Assembly (NCBI RefSeq): GCF_017876655.1 | Contig: NZ_JAGIOK010000001.1 | Location: forward strand, 124,001-188,000 | DNA: 64,000 nucleotides | From: Microbacterium imperiale | GTDB lineage: Bacteria; Actinomycetota; Actinomycetes; Actinomycetales; Microbacteriaceae | Reading direction: 5' to 3' | Part shown: in pieces, positions 1 through 9,678 of the stretch | How positions within the stretch are numbered: position 1 is the stretch's first letter | Layout of the letters: each line of letters opens with the position of its first letter | Made by a program: the position numbers and the translations under genes | Notes under the pieces: generated by a model | What the model was told of the DNA's origin: nothing | The model's database searches: none | The model's input: the letters and a program-made list of their open reading frames with translations, nothing else

Positions 1-202
1 ACACGGCGCTCGCCCATTTCGCGGGCGTCCCCTCGGCGAGCACGATGAGCACGATGCCGGCCGCGATGGCCACAGGGAAGGTCGCGGCATGGATCCAGCC
101 GCGCCAGGAAGGCCGGAGCTCCACCTGAGCGCTGGCAGCGGCGGCGTCGAGGAGTGGCAGCTGCGGCATCTCGGCGCCCTCGTCAGGTGCGGGTCGGTTC
201 AC
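1..202 (-). CDS. Hemolysin III / TrhA-family membrane protein, N-terminal fragment
   Basis: The open frame starts at a GTG (202) and runs off the left edge, so only about 67 N-terminal residues are present. A Pro/Ala-rich cytoplasmic stretch of about 33 residues leads into a Trp-Arg-Gly-Trp-Ile-His segment and the first membrane helix (about residues 41-56). That helix entry is typical of hemolysin III (PAQR-like, seven-helix) proteins, whose true function is unsettled; haemolysis is a historical name. It is divergent from uppS, a pairing I recall as conserved in actinobacteria (Rv1085c/Rv1086 in M. tuberculosis). Family assignment rests on a short N-terminus plus context, so it is likely rather than certain. 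Confidence 0.65.
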   Translation of the reverse strand, partial: MNRPAPDEGAEMPQLPLLDAAAASAQVELRPSWRGWIHAATFPVAIAAGIVLIVLAEGTPAKWASAV

Positions 203-253
203 AGGACGAGCGTACGCCGGACCATATGCCCCCGGTCACATGGGGGCGGGCGG

Positions 254-259
254 TAGCGT
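254..259 (+). promoter_or_regulatory. Candidate -10 hexamer TAGCGT of leaderless uppS promoter
   Basis: TAGCGT lies 6 nt before the GTG start of uppS, placing the expected transcription start on the start codon itself. The same arrangement recurs at several other genes in this window. There is no clear -35 element. Confidence 0.45.
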
Positions 260-265
260 AGGGGA

Positions 266-1042
266 GTGGCTGCGAACCAGGGGAGAGGCCCCCTCTATCG
301 ACTGTATGCGTCCCGCCTGCGCCGGCATCTGACGCCCGAGGTCGTTCCGCATCACGTCGCCATGATGATCGACGGCAACCGCCGATGGGCAAGGCAAGCC
401 GGGTACCCCACCCCCGCAGAAGGCCACCGGGCGGGCGCGGCGAAGATGCACGAGTTCCTGCGATGGTGCGACGAACTCGGCATCCGGGTCGTCTCGCTCT
501 ACCTGCTCTCGCACGACAACCTGGCCAAGCGCGACTCTCGTGAGCTGGCCGACCTGCTCGAGATCATCGCGGAGTTGGCCGAGACGCTCGCGAGCGAGCC
601 CGGGTGGCGCGTGCAGCATGTGGGGCGGGCGGCGCAGCTGCCCGAGGACCTCACCCGGGTGCTGTCGAAGGCACAGGAGAGTACAGCCGGCAACACCGGC
701 CTGCACGTCAACCTCGCGGTGGGCTACGGCGGTCGCGGCGAGATCGTCGACGCCGTCCGGAGCATCATCGCGGCCCACCACGAGCACGGCGGCACGCTCG
801 AAGAGCTCGCTGAGAGCCTCACGCCGGAGCAGATCGGCGAGCATCTCTACACGGGTGGGCAGGCCGACCCGGATCTGGTGATCCGCACCTCGGGAGAGCA
901 GCGCCTGAGCGACTTCCTGCTCTGGCAGTCGGCGCACAGCGAGTTCTACTTCGTCGAGGCGCTCGGCCCTGATCTGCGTGAAGTGGACTTCCTCCGCGCG
1001 ATCCGCGATTTCGCATCGCGTGATCGCCGCTTCGGCAGCTGA
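266..1042 (+). CDS. uppS: Isoprenyl transferase (cis-prenyl diphosphate synthase)
   Basis: This cytosolic cis-prenyltransferase condenses isopentenyl diphosphate onto an allylic diphosphate to make the Z-polyprenyl diphosphate used as a cell-wall lipid carrier. The catalytic Asp sits in DGNRRWAR (residues 36-43), and the C-terminal substrate-binding motif RTSGE begins at residue 207 and is followed by RLSDFLLWQ. The length of 258 aa is normal. The GTG start at 266 is preceded by TAGCGT at the leaderless distance. By its position beside a hemolysin III gene it resembles mycobacterial Rv1086 (short-chain Z-farnesyl diphosphate synthase) rather than the decaprenyl enzyme. Chain length cannot be decided from the sequence. 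Confidence 0.93.
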   Translation: MAANQGRGPLYRLYASRLRRHLTPEVVPHHVAMMIDGNRRWARQAGYPTPAEGHRAGAAKMHEFLRWCDELGIRVVSLYLLSHDNLAKRDSRELADLLEIIAELAETLASEPGWRVQHVGRAAQLPEDLTRVLSKAQESTAGNTGLHVNLAVGYGGRGEIVDAVRSIIAAHHEHGGTLEELAESLTPEQIGEHLYTGGQADPDLVIRTSGEQRLSDFLLWQSAHSEFYFVEALGPDLREVDFLRAIRDFASRDRRFGS

Positions 1043-1123
1043 CACCCAAGAGTTCACCCGGGCGAAACGATCGTCGGCGTGTCGCGTTCGCAACCGGTCG
1101 TCACCCGGTCGTACTGTCATCGC

Positions 1124-1142
1124 AACGGGCACGGTGCCCGTT
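1124..1142. promoter_or_regulatory. 19-bp perfect palindrome upstream of phoH2
   Basis: AACGGGCAC-G-GTGCCCGTT has two perfect 9-nt arms around one central base. It lies in the 177-bp gap between uppS and phoH2. It has no following T-tract, and a one-base loop is too tight for a good terminator, so a dimeric repressor operator for phoH2 is the more natural reading. A nearby CCCGGTCGT direct repeat (about 1093-1111) adds to the impression of a control region. No regulator is assigned. Confidence 0.4.
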
Positions 1143-1219
1143 CGAGTCGGCCGATCACGACTCGTGACCCACGGTCGACTCGGGAAATCGGGTGAGACAC
1201 CCGAGGCGGGGAGTGGGTT

Positions 1220-2575
1220 GTGGCCGCACGAGCAACTGAGCAGCAGCGTCGCGTCATCCACGGCGGAGGTGACGCCTCCGACCAGGAGCTGCGCACCTAC
1301 GTCCTGGACACGTCCGTGCTGCTGAGCGATCCCCGGGCGCTGTTCCGGTTCGCCGAGCATTCCGTCGTCATCCCGGTCGTGGTGGTCACCGAGCTCGAGG
1401 GCAAGCGCCACGACCCCGAGATCGGCTACTTCGCCCGTCAGGCGCTGCGCCACCTCGACGATCTGCGCGTCGAGCACGGTCGCCTCGACTTCCCGGTGCC
1501 CGTGGGTGAGGGCGGGACCTTGCGCGTCGAGCTCACCAACACCGACCCGTCGGTGCTGCCGGCGGGGATGCGTCTGGGCGACAACGACACCCGGATCCTC
1601 GCTGTCGCGATGCATCTCGCTCACGAGGGTCAGCCGGTGACGGTCGTGTCGAAGGACCTGCCGATGCGGGTGAAGGCGGCGTCGCTGGGCATCTCGGCAG
1701 AGGAGTACCTCGCCGAACAGGCGGTGGACTCGGGGTGGACCGGCATCGCCGACGTCGACCTGTCCGGCGATGAGATGAGCGACCTGTACGAGACCGAGAT
1801 CGCCGCGAGCGACCAGGTGATCGGGATGCCGGTGAACACCGGGCTCGTTATCCACTCCGAGCGCGGCTCCGCGCTGGGCCGCGTGACGGGCGAGGGGTCG
1901 TTCCGCCTCGTGCGCGGCGACCGCGACGTCTTCGGGCTCCACGGGCGATCCGCCGAGCAGCGCATCGCGATCGACCTCCTCCTCGATCCGGAGGTGGGCA
2001 TCGTCTCGCTGGGCGGCCGCGCCGGCACGGGCAAGTCGGCCCTCGCGCTGTGCGCCGCCCTCGAGTCGGTGCTCGAGCGGCAGCAGCAGAAGAAGATCAT
2101 CGTCTTCCGGCCGCTGTTCGCCGTCGGTGGACAGGAGCTCGGCTACCTGCCCGGCGACGCCCAGGAGAAGATGAACCCCTGGGGTCAGGCGATCTTCGAC
2201 ACGCTCGGCTCGGTCGTCTCCAGCAACGTGGTCGAAGAGATCATCGCCCGCGGGCTGCTCGAGGTGCTCCCGCTGACGCACATCCGAGGCCGGTCGCTGC
2301 ACGATGCCTTCGTGATCGTCGACGAAGCGCAGTCGCTCGAACGGAACGTCCTGTTGACGGTGCTCAGTCGCATCGGACAGAACTCGCGGGTCGTGCTCAC
2401 GCACGATGTGGGACAGCGGGACAATCTCCGGGTCGGGCGCCACGACGGCATCGCCTCGGTCATCGAGACCCTCAAGGGCCACGGCCTCTTCGCCCACGTG
2501 ACGCTGACGCGCTCCGAGCGTTCCGCCATCGCGGCGCTGGTGACGGATCTGCTGGAGGCGGGCGAACTCAGCTGA
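1220..2575 (+). CDS. phoH2: PhoH2-type protein: PIN ribonuclease domain fused to PhoH ATPase
   Basis: The 451-aa protein has an N-terminal PIN domain (VLDTSVLL with acidic D30, and a further acidic cluster near [11 protein letters not shown]) followed by a PhoH P-loop ATPase. Walker [10 protein letters not shown] lies at about residues 265-273 and a Walker B-like VIVDEAQ near 364. In the family this pairing gives an ATP-driven RNA-unwinding ribonuclease, and in mycobacteria phoH2 works with a short upstream antitoxin-like ORF (phoAT). I find no convincing small ORF of that kind here. GTG 1220 is chosen because GGGGAG lies about 8 nt upstream. The gene is convergent with the response regulator and closed by a strong hairpin. 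Confidence 0.93.
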   Translation: MAARATEQQRRVIHGGGDASDQELRTYVLDTSVLLSDPRALFRFAEHSVVIPVVVVTELEGKRHDPEIGYFARQALRHLDDLRVEHGRLDFPVPVGEGGTLRVELTNTDPSVLPAGMRLGDNDTRILAVAMHLAHEGQPVTVVSKDLPMRVKAASLGISAEEYLAEQAVDSGWTGIADVDLSGDEMSDLYETEIAASDQVIGMPVNTGLVIHSERGSALGRVTGEGSFRLVRGDRDVFGLHGRSAEQRIAIDLLLDPEVGIVSLGGRAGTGKSALALCAALESVLERQQQKKIIVFRPLFAVGGQELGYLPGDAQEKMNPWGQAIFDTLGSVVSSNVVEEIIARGLLEVLPLTHIRGRSLHDAFVIVDEAQSLERNVLLTVLSRIGQNSRVVLTHDVGQRDNLRVGRHDGIASVIETLKGHGLFAHVTLTRSERSAIAALVTDLLEAGELS

Positions 2576-2584
2576 GCGCGGCGG

Positions 2585-2614
2585 GGTCGGCGCCGTCGCG
2601 ATGCGGCGCCGACC
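2585..2614. terminator. Bidirectional hairpin between phoH2 and response regulator
   Basis: GGTCGGCGCCG and CGGCGCCGACC form a perfect 11-bp stem with an 8-nt loop. It occupies the gap between two convergent genes and ends directly at the stop codon of the minus-strand gene. There is no U-tract. Confidence 0.75.
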
Positions 2615-3271
2615 TCACGCCTCCCAGCGGTAGCCCTCGCCGCGGACGGTGGCGATCCGACGGGCGCCGACCTTGCCGCGGAGGTACCGCACGTAGACGT
2701 CGACGACGTTCGATCCCGGATCGAAGTCCAGGCCCCACACCTGGCGCAGCAGCGTCTCACGGCTGAGGATCTCGCCGGGGTGGCGCAGGAACTGCTCCGC
2801 GAGGGCGAACTCACGTGCCGAGAGGTCGATCTCGCGCCCGTCGATGCTGGCGCGACGCGTGAGCATGTCGAGGCTCACGCCGTCGTGGGCCACGCTGGTC
2901 GCCGGAGCGGTGCTCTCGCGCAGGCGCGAGCGGATGCGGGCGAGCAGCTCGGCGACGACGAACGGTTTCGGGACGTAGTCGCTCGCGCCCGCGTCGAGCG
3001 CCTCGACCGTGTCGCTGGTCCCGCTGCGCGCGGTCAGCATCACCACCGGGATCGCCGATCCGTTCTCCCGGATCTGCCGCAGCACGTCGAACCCGTCGAT
3101 TCCGGGCAGGCCGACGTCGAGCACGACGAGGTCGATCTGCTCGTCCGCGAGGATCTCGAGCGCGGTCTCGCCGTCTTCGGCTGCGACGGGCTCGAGGCCC
3201 TCGGAGCGCAAGGCGCGTTCGAGCAGGCTGATGATGTGGGGTTCGTCGTCGACGAGCAGGATGCGTCTCAT
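2615..3271 (-). CDS. OmpR-family two-component response regulator
   Basis: The 218-aa protein has a receiver domain with acidic pocket D8/D9, phospho-acceptor D52 (VVLDVGLPG), the T80 region and K102 (PKPF), then an OmpR/PhoB winged helix from about residue 125 to the end (SREFALAEQFLRHP, ETLLRQVWG, VRGEGYRWE). The start is ATG 3271 because the receiver begins exactly there, although the frame stays open far upstream. That ATG overlaps the stop of the kinase gene by 4 nt (ATGA), so the two are translationally coupled partners. The signal sensed is unknown. Confidence 0.93.
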   Translation of the reverse strand: MRRILLVDDEPHIISLLERALRSEGLEPVAAEDGETALEILADEQIDLVVLDVGLPGIDGFDVLRQIRENGSAIPVVMLTARSGTSDTVEALDAGASDYVPKPFVVAELLARIRSRLRESTAPATSVAHDGVSLDMLTRRASIDGREIDLSAREFALAEQFLRHPGEILSRETLLRQVWGLDFDPGSNVVDVYVRYLRGKVGARRIATVRGEGYRWEA

Positions 3272-4242
3272 CCGATCTCCTTGCGTTGGAGGACGACCTC
3301 GTCGGCGCGGACGGGGGCGGGAAGCCGCTGCGCCGACCGAAGGGGGATCTCGATCGTGAAGGTCGCGCCGCCCCCGGGAGTGTCGGCGACGCGGCAGGAA
3401 CCGCCGTGGCCCTTCGCGATGGCGTCCACGATCGCCAGGCCGAGACCCGACCCGCCAGCCGAACGACGCCGGCCGCCGCGATCGAAGCGCCGGAAGATGC
3501 GGTGGCGTGCCGCCGGCGGGATGCCCGGTCCGTGATCGCGAACCCACAGGTGCGCACTTCCGGCATAGACACCGCTGCCGAGCTCGATCGCGGTGCCCAC
3601 CGGCGTGTGCTTGGCGGCGTTGTCGGCGAGCTGAAGCCACGCCTGCAGCAGGCGGTCGGGGTCACCGGTCACGACCGCGCGCTGCGTCGTCTCGACGGCC
3701 CAGTCGTGGCCCGGGATGACGGTGACGAGATCGGCGACCCGCTGCGTCAGGGTCTCGAGGTCGACGTCGTCGGTGGCGAAGCGCGCCCCGTCGACGGAGG
3801 CGAGCAGATCGATGTCGCCGATGAGCCGCGTCATGCGGTCGAGTTCGGCCGTCGCGATCTGTCGGACCGTCTCGACATCCGCGCTGTCCGCCGCATCCAT
3901 CAGCTCGAGGTGGCCGCGCACGATCGCGATCGGCGTCTTGAGTTCGTGCCGCACGTCGTCGAGCAGCCGGCGCTGCGCCTCGACGGCCGCGTCGGACGCG
4001 TCCTGCGCCGCGGCATCGCGCGGCGGGGTCGCCAGCAGGGGCCATCCGACCGCCCAGAGGGTGATCAGGGTCCCCAGACCCGCGACCGCGAACACCAGGA
4101 TCGCCGGCCACGGCGGAGTGGCGCCCGAGAGCAGGAAGACGATCAGCGTCGCGATCGCGGCGACGACGAAGCCGGCGCACACGACAGCCAGGAGGGATCC
4201 CAGGATGCGTGCGCGCCGGGCTTCTGAGCGCGACGGACTCAC
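3268..4242 (-). CDS. Sensor histidine kinase
   Basis: The 324-aa membrane kinase has two helices (about residues 15-38 and 46-70) separated by only a few residues, so it has almost no extracellular sensor and probably senses within the membrane. The phospho-acceptor H99 sits in VRHELKTP, the N-box is around LADNAAKHTP, and the G1/G2 boxes are DHGPGIP and GGSGLGLAIV. There is no HAMP domain. The GTG start at 4242 lies 10 bp behind the fumC stop. With the overlapping response regulator it ends a seven-gene minus-strand operon that starts at xseA. Confidence 0.92.
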   Translation of the reverse strand: MSPSRSEARRARILGSLLAVVCAGFVVAAIATLIVFLLSGATPPWPAILVFAVAGLGTLITLWAVGWPLLATPPRDAAAQDASDAAVEAQRRLLDDVRHELKTPIAIVRGHLELMDAADSADVETVRQIATAELDRMTRLIGDIDLLASVDGARFATDDVDLETLTQRVADLVTVIPGHDWAVETTQRAVVTGDPDRLLQAWLQLADNAAKHTPVGTAIELGSGVYAGSAHLWVRDHGPGIPPAARHRIFRRFDRGGRRRSAGGSGLGLAIVDAIAKGHGGSCRVADTPGGGATFTIEIPLRSAQRLPAPVRADEVVLQRKEIG

Positions 4243-4252
4243 TCTCCGATTA

Positions 4253-5647
4253 TCAGCCGGCGTGGGTCATCGACAGCAGGTCGAGCTTCTCGTCGAGCTG
4301 CGCCTCGGTGAGCTCGCCGCGCTCGACGTACCCGAGCGCGATGACGGCCTCGCGCACCGTGATGCCCTCGGCGACGGCGTGCTTGGCGATCTTGGCCGCT
4401 GCCTCGTAGCCGATCAGCTTGTTCAGCGGCGTGACGATCGACGGCGACATCCCGGCGAAGGCCGCCGCGCGCTCGACGTTGGCTTCGAGGCCGGCGATGG
4501 TCTTGTCGGCGAGAACGCGCACGGCGTTCGAGAGCAGACGGATCGACTCGAGCAGCGCGGTGCCCATGACGGGGATCGCGACGTTCAGCTCGAACGAGCC
4601 GGAAGCCCCTGCCCACGCGACGGTGGCGTCGTTGCCGATGACCCGCGCCGACACCATGAGGACGGCCTCGGGGACGACCGGGTTGACCTTGCCCGGCATG
4701 ATCGACGACCCGGGCTGCAGGTCGGGGATGTGGAGCTCGCCGAGACCGGTGTTCGGGCCCGAGCCCATCCAGCGGATGTCGTTGTTGATCTTCGTCAGCG
4801 ACACCGCGATCGTGCGCAGCGCGCCGGATGCCTCGACGAGACCGTCGCGGTTGGCCTGCGCCTCGAAGTGGTCCTTGGCCTCGGTGATCGGCAGCTCGGT
4901 CTCGGCGGCGAGCAGCTCGATGACCTTCTGCGGGAATCCGAGGGGCGTATTGATGCCGGTGCCGACGGCGGTGCCCCCGAGCGGGACCTCGCCGACACGG
5001 GGGAGCACCGACTGCACGCGCTCGATGCCCAGGCGCATCTGGCGGGCGTAGCCGCCGAACTCCTGTCCGAGGGTGACGGGCGTGGCGTCCATGAGGTGGG
5101 TGCGGCCGGACTTCACGACGTCCTTCCACAGCTCCGCCTTCTCCTCGAGAGCCACCGCGAGGTGGTCGAGGGAGGGGATGAGGTCGTCGATCAGGGCCTG
5201 CGTGACGGCGATGTGCACCGACGTGGGGAAGACGTCGTTCGACGACTGCGACGCGTTGACGTGGTCGTTCGGGTGGACGGTCGAGCCGAGGGTGCGGGTC
5301 GCGAGCGTCGCGAGCACCTCATTCATGTTCATGTTCGACGACGTGCCCGAGCCGGTCTGGTAAGTGTCGACCGGGAAGTGCGCGTCGTGGCGACCGGTGA
5401 CGACCTCGTCAGCGGCGGCGGCGATCGCGTCGGCGATCGCGGCGTCGAGTGTGCCGAGTTCCTTGTTCGCGAGGGCGGCCGCCTTCTTGATGCGCGCGAG
5501 GGCGGCGATCTGAGACGACTCGAGGCCCGACCCCGAGATCGGGAAGTTCTCGACGGCCCGCTGGGTCTGCGCCGCGTACAGGGCGTCCTTCGGGACGCGC
5601 ACCTCTCCCATGGTGTCGTGTTCGATGCGGTACTCGATGTCGGTCAC
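4253..5647 (-). CDS. fumC: Class II fumarate hydratase
   Basis: Reversible hydration of fumarate to L-malate in the TCA cycle, as an iron-independent homotetramer. The superfamily signature [11 protein letters not shown] is present at about residues 315-325. The substrate-site segments [17 protein letters not shown] and the [17 protein letters not shown] stretch (catalytic His) are also present. The length of 464 aa is normal. It starts with GTG at 5647, 29 bp after the carbonic anhydrase gene. An Mtb relative (Rv1098c) lies in the same neighbourhood. Confidence 0.97.
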   Translation of the reverse strand: MTDIEYRIEHDTMGEVRVPKDALYAAQTQRAVENFPISGSGLESSQIAALARIKKAAALANKELGTLDAAIADAIAAAADEVVTGRHDAHFPVDTYQTGSGTSSNMNMNEVLATLATRTLGSTVHPNDHVNASQSSNDVFPTSVHIAVTQALIDDLIPSLDHLAVALEEKAELWKDVVKSGRTHLMDATPVTLGQEFGGYARQMRLGIERVQSVLPRVGEVPLGGTAVGTGINTPLGFPQKVIELLAAETELPITEAKDHFEAQANRDGLVEASGALRTIAVSLTKINNDIRWMGSGPNTGLGELHIPDLQPGSSIMPGKVNPVVPEAVLMVSARVIGNDATVAWAGASGSFELNVAIPVMGTALLESIRLLSNAVRVLADKTIAGLEANVERAAAFAGMSPSIVTPLNKLIGYEAAAKIAKHAVAEGITVREAVIALGYVERGELTEAQLDEKLDLLSMTHAG

Positions 5648-5676
5648 GTCGTCGTTCCTCTCTCGGTTGTTCGTGG

Positions 5677-6354
5677 TCAGGATGCGGCGGCGTCGTGGAC
5701 GTCGCCGAGGATGATGTCGGGCACCGCGGCGCCCTCGGCCAGTCGATAGTTCGCGCCGATGATCGCGACGCGCCCTTCGGCCACGGCGGTGCTGATGAGC
5801 TCCGAGGCGTGCAGGAGCTGCCCGACCGTCTCGCGCAGGTGCTCACGTCCGACGGTCTCGGCGTCGACCGTCTCGGCGGTGACGCCGTCCGCGGCTCCGG
5901 CGCGCAGGACGCGACGCACGGCGGGGACGATGGGCGCGATCTGCCGCCAGATGAGGGGCGGGAGCGGCGGTGCGTCGACGCCGGTGCTGTCGATCGCGGC
6001 GCGCACGGCGCCGCAGGCATCGTGGCCGAGCACGACGATGAGCGGGACGTTGAGCACCGCGACCGCGTACTCGAGGCTGCCGACGACGGAGTCGGAGATG
6101 ACCTGGCCGGCATTGCGGATGACGAAGAGGTCGCCCAGACCTTCGTCGAAGATGATCTCCGCGGCCAGTCGGGAGTCGGAGCAGCCGAACAGCGCGGCGC
6201 GCGGCGTCTGCAATCCGGCGATCTCGTGACGGCGCTCGACGTCCTGACGCGGATGGCGAGGGGTGCCCTCGACGAAGCGGATGTTCCCCGCGCGCATCTC
6301 GTCCCACGCCTCCTGGGGAGTGGGAACCGCGGTGTTTTCGGCCGTAGAGGTCAT
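5677..6354 (-). CDS. Beta-class carbonic anhydrase
   Basis: Interconverts CO2 and bicarbonate in the cytosol, probably supplying bicarbonate to carboxylases. The zinc ligands are those of the beta class: C58 and D60-x-R62 in FGCSDSR, then H111 and C114 in GHDACG. Length is 225 aa. ATG 6354 is chosen because it gives the usual 50-residue lead before the first ligand and overlaps the DUF4245 stop by 4 nt (ATGA). Its place directly upstream of fumC suggests a central-metabolism unit. Confidence 0.93.
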   Translation of the reverse strand: MTSTAENTAVPTPQEAWDEMRAGNIRFVEGTPRHPRQDVERRHEIAGLQTPRAALFGCSDSRLAAEIIFDEGLGDLFVIRNAGQVISDSVVGSLEYAVAVLNVPLIVVLGHDACGAVRAAIDSTGVDAPPLPPLIWRQIAPIVPAVRRVLRAGAADGVTAETVDAETVGREHLRETVGQLLHASELISTAVAEGRVAIIGANYRLAEGAAVPDIILGDVHDAAAS

Positions 6355-6992
6355 CGTGTCTCCTTCTGCAGGTCGGCTATCTGCGGTGCGAGCCCACGCG
6401 CTGCGTCGCGAACGGTCTCGGCGTCGACGGCGCCCCCGCCGTACACGAGGATCGTGTCGGTGCCCGCGGTCGTGGACAGGGCGTACGAGATGTTGCCGAA
6501 GCGGGCGGGATCGTTGATCTCGAAGACGTCCCAGTCGACATCCCCGAGCCGCTCGACCGTGGTCGCGCGGGCGCCGCTGATCTGTCGCGACGCCCAACCG
6601 GCATCGGCGTCGAAGCCCTGCTGAACGTTGACGTACCCGCTCTCGGGGGCGTAGACGACCTCCCACGTGCGCACGTCATCGCCGGCGAGCTCGGCCTTGT
6701 TGACGCGCCAGGCGTCGGGCACATCGGGTACGACCAGGTCGCGCCCGATCGCGGGGCCGACATCCGCGGCGACGGCGGCGACGTCGATGGCGGGACGCTC
6801 CGGGACCGAGCCGCGGGGCACACCGAACACGATCACCGCCACCACGGCGATGGTCACGATGAGCGCGGCGATGAGGTTGCGCGCGGTCTGGCTCGACCGG
6901 TAGACGCGGGAGGAGGCGGCTTTGCGTGCGGCTGTCTCGTCGGGGGTCTCGGGGCGCCCGAGCTCGGCGACGATCCGCGGACCTTTGGCCAT
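6351..6992 (-). CDS. DUF4245 membrane-anchored protein
   Basis: The 213-aa protein has a cytoplasmic N-terminus, one membrane helix (about residues 39-57) and an extracytoplasmic domain of about 150 residues. The opening KGPRIVAELGRPETPDE and the domain layout match DUF4245, an actinobacterial family with no established role; the Mtb relative Rv1100 lies in the same region. It starts at ATG 6992, which shares one base with the xseB stop, and it overlaps the carbonic anhydrase gene by 4 nt. The function is unknown. Confidence 0.85.
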   Translation of the reverse strand: MAKGPRIVAELGRPETPDETAARKAASSRVYRSSQTARNLIAALIVTIAVVAVIVFGVPRGSVPERPAIDVAAVAADVGPAIGRDLVVPDVPDAWRVNKAELAGDDVRTWEVVYAPESGYVNVQQGFDADAGWASRQISGARATTVERLGDVDWDVFEINDPARFGNISYALSTTAGTDTILVYGGGAVDAETVRDAARGLAPQIADLQKETR

Positions 6993-7225
6993 CACGCGTC
7001 GCCCGTGGCGCCGGTGCGGGCCTCGTCGAGTCGCCGCTTCGCGCCGAGGAGCCATTCCTCGCAGCGGGCGGCGAGCGCCTCGCCGCGGGTCCACAGCTCG
7101 AGCGAGTGCTCGAGCGTCGGGGCGCCCTGCTCGAGCTCGGCGACGACGCGCACGAGCTCGTCCCGAGCCTGCTCGAAGCTGAGGGTCGCGACGTCGGCGG
7201 GAAGCCCATCGGCCGGCGAAGTCAT
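6992..7225 (-). CDS. xseB: Exodeoxyribonuclease VII small subunit
   Basis: The 77-aa partner of XseA carries the compact helical hairpin of the family: [20 protein letters not shown], then [20 protein letters not shown]. The start is ATG 7225 because GGGAGA lies about 5 nt upstream; an in-frame ATG at 7234 has no such site. Together with XseA it degrades single-stranded DNA to acid-insoluble oligonucleotides during repair. Confidence 0.93.
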   Translation of the reverse strand: MTSPADGLPADVATLSFEQARDELVRVVAELEQGAPTLEHSLELWTRGEALAARCEEWLLGAKRRLDEARTGATGDA

Positions 7226-7235
7226 GTCTCCCATC

Positions 7236-8558
7236 CTAGGACGGGTCGGCCGACGTGACCGTGCCGCCGGCGTCTGCCCCGGGGGCGACGGCATCCTCGG
7301 CGATCTCACCGTCGGAGTGCGCCCCGAACGAACCGCGCGCCACGGTGACCACGACGCGCGCGCCGGCGGCGGCCTGCGCCGCATCGCGGACGATGACGCC
7401 GCCATCCAGATGGGCGATCGCGTAGCCCCGATCCAGCGTGGCGCCGGGGGAGAGGGCGCGCAGCGAAGCTCGCAGGCGCGCCACCTCGTGCGACGCGGTG
7501 TCGACGCGGCGGGTCACCACATCGCGGCCGCGGGCGGTGAGGAGGTGGAGCTCGTGCGCGCGCGTCGTCATCAGCGACTCGGGATTGCGCAGGACGGGCC
7601 GCGACCGGAGTTGCTCGAGTTGGGCGAGGTCATGGCCGACACGCTGCGTCAGCCGGGTGCGCGCACGGCTGCGCAGCTGCTCGACGAGGGCCCGCTGCTC
7701 CGAGACGTCGGGGACGACGCGTTTGGCGGCATCAGTCGGTGTCGAGGCGCGCAGATCCGCGACATCGTCGAGCAGCGGATGGTCGTTCTCGTGCCCGATC
7801 GCCGACACGACCGGTGTCGTCGCCTCGGCGACCGCTCGCAGCAGCCGCTCGTCGCTGAAACCGAGCAGGGTCTGCGGGTCGCCACCGCCCCGGGCGATGA
7901 CGATGACGTCGACGTCGGGGTCGGCGTCGAGGGTGCGCAGCGCGGCGATCGTCTCGGGGACGCAGCGATCGCCTTGCACCGCTGCGTGGACCGTGCGGAA
8001 GGCGACGTGGGGCCAGCGCAGCTCCGCGTTGCGGTGCACGTCACGCTCGGCGTCGCTGCGTTCTCCCGTGATGAGGCCGATGGTGTGGGGGAGGAAGGGC
8101 AGCGGCTTCTTGCGCGACGCGTCGAACAACCCTTCGGCCCGCAGTCGGGCGCGCAGCCGTTCGAGCTGCACCAGCTGATCGCCGAGCCCCGTGGGCCGCA
8201 TCGCCGAGACCGTGAAGGAGAAGTCGCCCGACTTCACGAAGTAGTCGCTCTTCACGCAAGCGACGACGCGGTCGCCGACCTGCGGGCTCGCGCCCAAGCG
8301 CTGCAGCGTGCTCGACCACAGGCGGAACGACAGCGCGGCATCCGCCTCGGCGTCCTTGAGCCGGCCGAAGACGTGGCCGCCGCGCAGGTTCCACGACGTG
8401 ATCTCGCCCTCGACCCAGACGGCGTTCCAGCGCTGGACGAAGTCGCGGATGGTCTCGTTCAGTCGCGAGATCGAGGTCGGCGTCTGCGGAGACGACTCCC
8501 GGGGGTGCACGGCGTCGGGCGGCGGTGTCTGACCGGGGGCGGCCTCGAACGACGGCAT
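7236..8558 (-). CDS. xseA: Exodeoxyribonuclease VII large subunit
   Basis: The 440-aa catalytic subunit has an N-terminal OB-fold ([19 protein letters not shown], about residues 45-65), then the catalytic core with [14 protein letters not shown] and [20 protein letters not shown], followed by [21 protein letters not shown] short coiled-coil region and a C-terminal DRGYAIA segment complete it. ATG 8558 is preceded by GAGGAGA. It heads the seven-gene minus-strand operon and is divergent from ispH, an arrangement also known in mycobacteria. Confidence 0.96.
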   Translation of the reverse strand: MPSFEAAPGQTPPPDAVHPRESSPQTPTSISRLNETIRDFVQRWNAVWVEGEITSWNLRGGHVFGRLKDAEADAALSFRLWSSTLQRLGASPQVGDRVVACVKSDYFVKSGDFSFTVSAMRPTGLGDQLVQLERLRARLRAEGLFDASRKKPLPFLPHTIGLITGERSDAERDVHRNAELRWPHVAFRTVHAAVQGDRCVPETIAALRTLDADPDVDVIVIARGGGDPQTLLGFSDERLLRAVAEATTPVVSAIGHENDHPLLDDVADLRASTPTDAAKRVVPDVSEQRALVEQLRSRARTRLTQRVGHDLAQLEQLRSRPVLRNPESLMTTRAHELHLLTARGRDVVTRRVDTASHEVARLRASLRALSPGATLDRGYAIAHLDGGVIVRDAAQAAAGARVVVTVARGSFGAHSDGEIAEDAVAPGADAGGTVTSADPS

Positions 8559-8604
8559 GGGTCTCCTCACGGCCGGTTCCGAGCGGGTCGCGGGGTGCGC
8601 CTCG

Positions 8605-8610
8605 TAGAAT
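8605..8610 (+). promoter_or_regulatory. Candidate -10 hexamer TAGAAT of leaderless ispH promoter
   Basis: TAGAAT is followed by six bases and then the GTG start of ispH, so transcription should begin at the start codon. The only purine-rich stretch upstream (GAGGA) touches the GTG and is too close to act as a ribosome-binding site. Confidence 0.55.
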
Positions 8611-8616
8611 CGAGGA

Positions 8617-9678
8617 GTGAGCACACCCGCCGTCCGGCTGCCCGTACCCCGCGTGCCGGGGCGTCACGGCCGTCTCCAGGATATCCCGGTAGGCGCCGCC
8701 AAGCGGGTGCTTCTCGCCGCCCCGCGCGGTTACTGCGCCGGCGTCGACCGTGCCGTGGTCGCGGTGGAGAAGGCGCTCGAGCGCTTCGGTGCCCCCGTCT
8801 ACGTCCGCAAGCAGATCGTCCACAACATCCACGTGGTGCGCGAGCTCGAGGAGCGCGGCGCCGTGTTCGTGGACGAGGTGGATGCCGTGCCCGCGGGCGC
8901 GCACGTCGTCTTCAGTGCCCATGGTGTGTCGCCGGCCGTCGTCGCGGCGGCATCCGATCGCGGCCTTCAGGCGATCGACGCGACGTGCCCGCTCGTGACG
9001 AAGGTGCACCGCGAGGCGGTCCGGTTCGCGCGCGACGAGCGGGAGATCCTCCTGATCGGCCACGAGGGCCACGAAGAGGTCGAGGGCACGGCGGGCGAGG
9101 CTCCCGAGCACATCACGATCGTCACCTCTCCCGAGCACGCGGATGTCGTCGAGGTCCGCGACCCGTCGCGAGTCGTGTGGCTGTCGCAGACGACGCTGTC
9201 GGTCGACGAGACGATGGAGACCGTCCGGCGGCTGCGCGTGCGGTTCCCCGAGCTGCAGGACCCGCCGTCGGACGACATCTGCTACGCCACCCAGAACCGC
9301 CAGGTGGCGATCAAGAAGATCGCCGCGGAGACCGACCTCGTCATCGTGGTCGGATCGGCGAACTCCTCGAACAGCGTGCGACTCGTCGAGGTCGCGCTCG
9401 AATACGGCGCTCGGGCTGCCTACCGCGTCGACTACGCCGACGAGATCCGGCAGGAATGGCTCGAGGGCGTTCGCACGGTCGGCGTCACGAGCGGTGCGTC
9501 GGTGCCGGAGGTGCTGGTGCAGCAGGTGCTGGCGAGCCTCGCCGATGCTGGCTACGGGGATGTCGACGAAGTGCGCACCGCCGAGGAGGACCTCATGTTC
9601 TCGCTGCCGAAGGAGCTGCGTACGGACGCGTCCGGTGCGCAAGATGCGCGCGCCCGCGGCGGACGGGGACGCGCGTGA
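8617..9678 (+). CDS. ispH: 4-hydroxy-3-methylbut-2-enyl diphosphate reductase
   Basis: Last step of the MEP pathway, making IPP and DMAPP from HMBPP with a [4Fe-4S] cluster. The three cluster cysteines are in place: C40 (PRGYCAGV), C124 ([10 protein letters not shown]) and C222 (ICYATQNRQ). The conserved histidines lie in IVHNIH and SAHGVSP. The length of 353 aa includes a normal actinobacterial N-terminal extension of about 28 residues. The GTG start at 8617 is supported by a TAGAAT at leaderless distance. It overlaps the following DUF6264 gene. Confidence 0.97.
   Translation: MSTPAVRLPVPRVPGRHGRLQDIPVGAAKRVLLAAPRGYCAGVDRAVVAVEKALERFGAPVYVRKQIVHNIHVVRELEERGAVFVDEVDAVPAGAHVVFSAHGVSPAVVAAASDRGLQAIDATCPLVTKVHREAVRFARDEREILLIGHEGHEEVEGTAGEAPEHITIVTSPEHADVVEVRDPSRVVWLSQTTLSVDETMETVRRLRVRFPELQDPPSDDICYATQNRQVAIKKIAAETDLVIVVGSANSSNSVRLVEVALEYGARAAYRVDYADEIRQEWLEGVRTVGVTSGASVPEVLVQQVLASLADAGYGDVDEVRTAEEDLMFSLPKELRTDASGAQDARARGGRGRA

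Noticed and set aside
978..1325. Small ORF between uppS and phoH2 as a phoAT antitoxin
   Set aside because: It runs from inside uppS into phoH2 in another frame, lacks a ribosome-binding site and resembles neither gene's usual partner; I could not support it.
236..2497. Very long open frame on the minus strand opposite uppS and phoH2
   Set aside because: It lies antisense to two well-recognised proteins, has no recognisable motif and is dominated by Arg, Asp, Val and His as expected for an antisense frame in G+C-rich DNA. Many similar antisense frames in the window were dropped for the same reason.
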